A stretch of 64,000 nucleotides of DNA from Streptomyces sp. IMTB 2501. GTDB taxonomy: Bacteria; Actinomycetota; Actinomycetes; Streptomycetales; Streptomycetaceae. The notes beneath the pieces were generated by a model, which saw only the letters and a list, made by a program, of their open reading frames with translations, did not search any database and was not told the origin of the DNA. The stretch spans positions 558,001 through 622,000 of the forward strand of contig NZ_MQUS01000001.1 in assembly GCF_001953885.1 (NCBI RefSeq), written 5' to 3'. Both the position numbers and the translations under genes were made by a program. Below are positions 61,969 through 64,000 of this stretch, in pieces (positions within the stretch are counted from its first letter, which is position 1; each line of letters starts with the position of its first letter).

Positions 61969-63330
61969 ATGGCAACGACGCCTACGACTGAACACCAGTT
62001 CGACATACCCGGCATGCCGGTGCCGACGGACCTGCTGCGTGAACGCCGCCGCCTGCACACCAAGTTGAAGCTCGCCACACAGATCGGCGAGGGCATCGAC
62101 GGCTACATCATCGGCGGCATCGGCATGGCCATGGGCGCCCTGACCACCGATCTGCACTTGTCCACCGTGATGGAGGGCCTGGTCGGCGCCTCCCCGCTGA
62201 TCGGCATCTTCGTCGGCGGACCGCTCTTCGGCCGGCTCGCCGACCGCTACGGCCGGCGCCCGGTGTTCCTCGTGGACATGCTGGTCTTCCTGGTCGGCTC
62301 GGTCCTCCAGTTCTTCGTCGCCGACGGGCTTCAGCTCTTCCTCATCCGGCTGGTGATGGGCATCGCCATCGGCGGCGAGTACGCCATCGGCGCCCCGCTG
62401 CTGTCCGAGTACGCGCCCCGCAAGGGCCGCGGCCGACTGCTCGCCAGCCTGGAGATCAGCTGGTACGTCGGCTACGCGCTCGCCACCGTCGTCGGCGCCG
62501 TCTTCGCGGATGTCCACGGCGGCTGGCGCTACACCCTGGCCAGCAGCGCGGTCATCGCCCTGGTCTGCGTGGCACTGCGCGGCGGCATCCCGGAGTCGGC
62601 GCGCTGGCTGCTCAGCAGGGGCCGCCGCGAGGAGGCCGAGCAACTCATCGCGCGCTACGGCATCGACATCGACGTCACCGCCGAGCTGGCGGAGACGGCC
62701 GAACCCCAACGGCAGGGCCTGCGCGCCCTGTTCAGCCGCCGACACCTGCGCAGCACCGTCTTCGCGAGCGTGTTCTGGGCCGCGCTGGTGCTGCCGTACT
62801 TCGCCATCGGCACCTTCTGGACCCAGGTCTTCACCGCCCTGAACATGGGCGACAACGCGGTCGCCGCGCTGCTCGTCTACTCCTTCACCGCCGTCGCCGG
62901 GGTCACCGCCGGCTGCCTGGTCGTCGACCGCATCGGCCGGCGCAAGCTGCTGATCCCGCCGTTCTGGATCACCGCGGCCGCGCTCGCCGTGGTCGCGGTG
63001 TGGCCGAAGTCCACGCCGGTCATCGTCGGCGGCTTCCTGTTCTTCATCTTCCTCAACGCCGCCTCCAGCGCGCTCACCGCCGTCTACCCGCTGGAGGTGT
63101 TCCCGACCTCGCTGCGCGCCACCGGAGTCGGCTTCGCCAGCGCGATGAGCCGTGTCGGCGCGGCCATCGGCACCTTCCTGCTGCCGATGGGCCTGAACCA
63201 TTTCGGCGCCCGCTTCGTCCTGCTGGTGGGCGCAGCGGTCCTGGCCCTGGGCGGTCTGGTCTCCCACTTCCTGGCTCCGGAGACCACGGACCTGGACCTG
63301 GCGACTGCGGCGCGTACAACAACACCCTGA
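61969..63330 (+). CDS. MFS transporter, sugar/metabolite:H+ symporter type
   Basis: 453 residues with about 12 membrane spans. The motif-A copies are GRLADRYGRRP after span 2 and DRIGRRKL after span 8. GEYAIGAPLLSEYAPRKGRG and RGGIPESARWLLSRGRR are typical of the sugar porter and aromatic-acid symporter groups. ATG 61969 follows the aldehyde dehydrogenase by 77 bases in the same direction. It should import the carboxylate or polyol consumed by the two enzyme arms. Confidence 0.9.
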   Translation: MATTPTTEHQFDIPGMPVPTDLLRERRRLHTKLKLATQIGEGIDGYIIGGIGMAMGALTTDLHLSTVMEGLVGASPLIGIFVGGPLFGRLADRYGRRPVFLVDMLVFLVGSVLQFFVADGLQLFLIRLVMGIAIGGEYAIGAPLLSEYAPRKGRGRLLASLEISWYVGYALATVVGAVFADVHGGWRYTLASSAVIALVCVALRGGIPESARWLLSRGRREEAEQLIARYGIDIDVTAELAETAEPQRQGLRALFSRRHLRSTVFASVFWAALVLPYFAIGTFWTQVFTALNMGDNAVAALLVYSFTAVAGVTAGCLVVDRIGRRKLLIPPFWITAAALAVVAVWPKSTPVIVGGFLFFIFLNAASSALTAVYPLEVFPTSLRATGVGFASAMSRVGAAIGTFLLPMGLNHFGARFVLLVGAAVLALGGLVSHFLAPETTDLDLATAARTTTP

Positions 63331-63336
63331 GGGGCG

Positions 63337-63392
63337 CGGGGAACTGCGCGACCGGCCAAAGAACCCGCAGCCACCAGAAGCCAGTTCCCCGC
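63337..63392. terminator. Hairpin formed by a common Streptomyces intergenic repeat
   Basis: CGGGGAACTG (63337-63346) pairs with CAGTTCCCCG (63383-63392). The GGGGCGCGGGGAACTGCGCG motif is one I recall seeing in many Streptomyces 3' intergenic regions. Here it separates the convergent transporter and aldo/keto reductase genes. Confidence 0.68.
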
Positions 63393-63399
63393 ACGACAC

Positions 63400-64000
<601 letters not shown>

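Overview
The window looks like one contiguous piece of a Streptomyces (or close relative) chromosome. The sequence is very GC-rich with G/C-biased third codon positions and frequent GTG/TTG starts. It carries lineage-typical families: PrcB proteasome subunit, SpoIIE-type phosphatases, S-adenosyl methyltransferases of the former DUF574 family, an XRE/DUF5753 regulator beside an anti-sigma-like ATPase, a DUF1996 protein with an LAxTG sorting signal, and iron-box-like and Nur-box-like operators. All family assignments are from reading the translated sequence; no database search was run.

Layout. 1-5.8 kb is accessory: the 3' part of a proteasome beta gene without a following prcA, then a compact set of adenylate-forming ligase, GNAT-like acyltransferase and the two halves of a 2-oxoacid dehydrogenase E1 (alpha frameshifted, beta lacking a cofactor motif), then a broken SLATT membrane gene. 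6.0-10.1 kb (minus strand) is an overlapping envelope operon: DedA, two PAP2 phosphatases, response regulator, histidine kinase. 10.3-15.0 kb is metal transport: an EfeU-EfeO fusion with EfeB behind an iron-box-like site, and a NiCoT permease behind a Nur-box-like site. 15.1-33.2 kb is mostly ordinary core metabolism and signalling: SthA, sulfite-oxidase-like enzyme, GH15 enzyme, two large SpoIIE-type phosphatases, a repeat-rich membrane protein, a ComB-like protein and a PadR/membrane pair. 33.4-36.1 kb has FprA and an epimerase.

36.09-39.22 kb is a degenerate mobile island. A decayed IS5-like transposase and a distant fragment of the same element's right end bracket a frameshifted gene of the family I know as 'abortive phage infection protein' and a two-HTH regulator. 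39.3-43.3 kb holds an NlpC/P60 peptidase and a sortase-substrate DUF1996 protein. 43.3-52.5 kb is a patchwork of GNATs, two methyltransferase paralogues, an ATPase/XRE divergent pair, small ORFs and decayed genes.

52.5-64 kb ends with a SpoIIE-type phosphatase and a coherent catabolic locus. A minus-strand operon (Fae-like protein, enolase-superfamily dehydratase, aldehyde dehydrogenase, beta-hydroxyacid dehydrogenase-type reductase, iron-type alcohol dehydrogenase) diverges from an IclR regulator followed by a second aldehyde dehydrogenase and an MFS transporter. Import, dehydration, reduction/oxidation and aldehyde trapping fit together, but the substrate is unknown.

Several genes carry single-base frameshifts (E1 alpha, SLATT, transposase, Abi-like, a small ORF and a GNAT). 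They cluster in accessory DNA, which favours real decay, but uncorrected sequencing errors cannot be excluded from the sequence alone. I see no rRNA, tRNA or CRISPR array.
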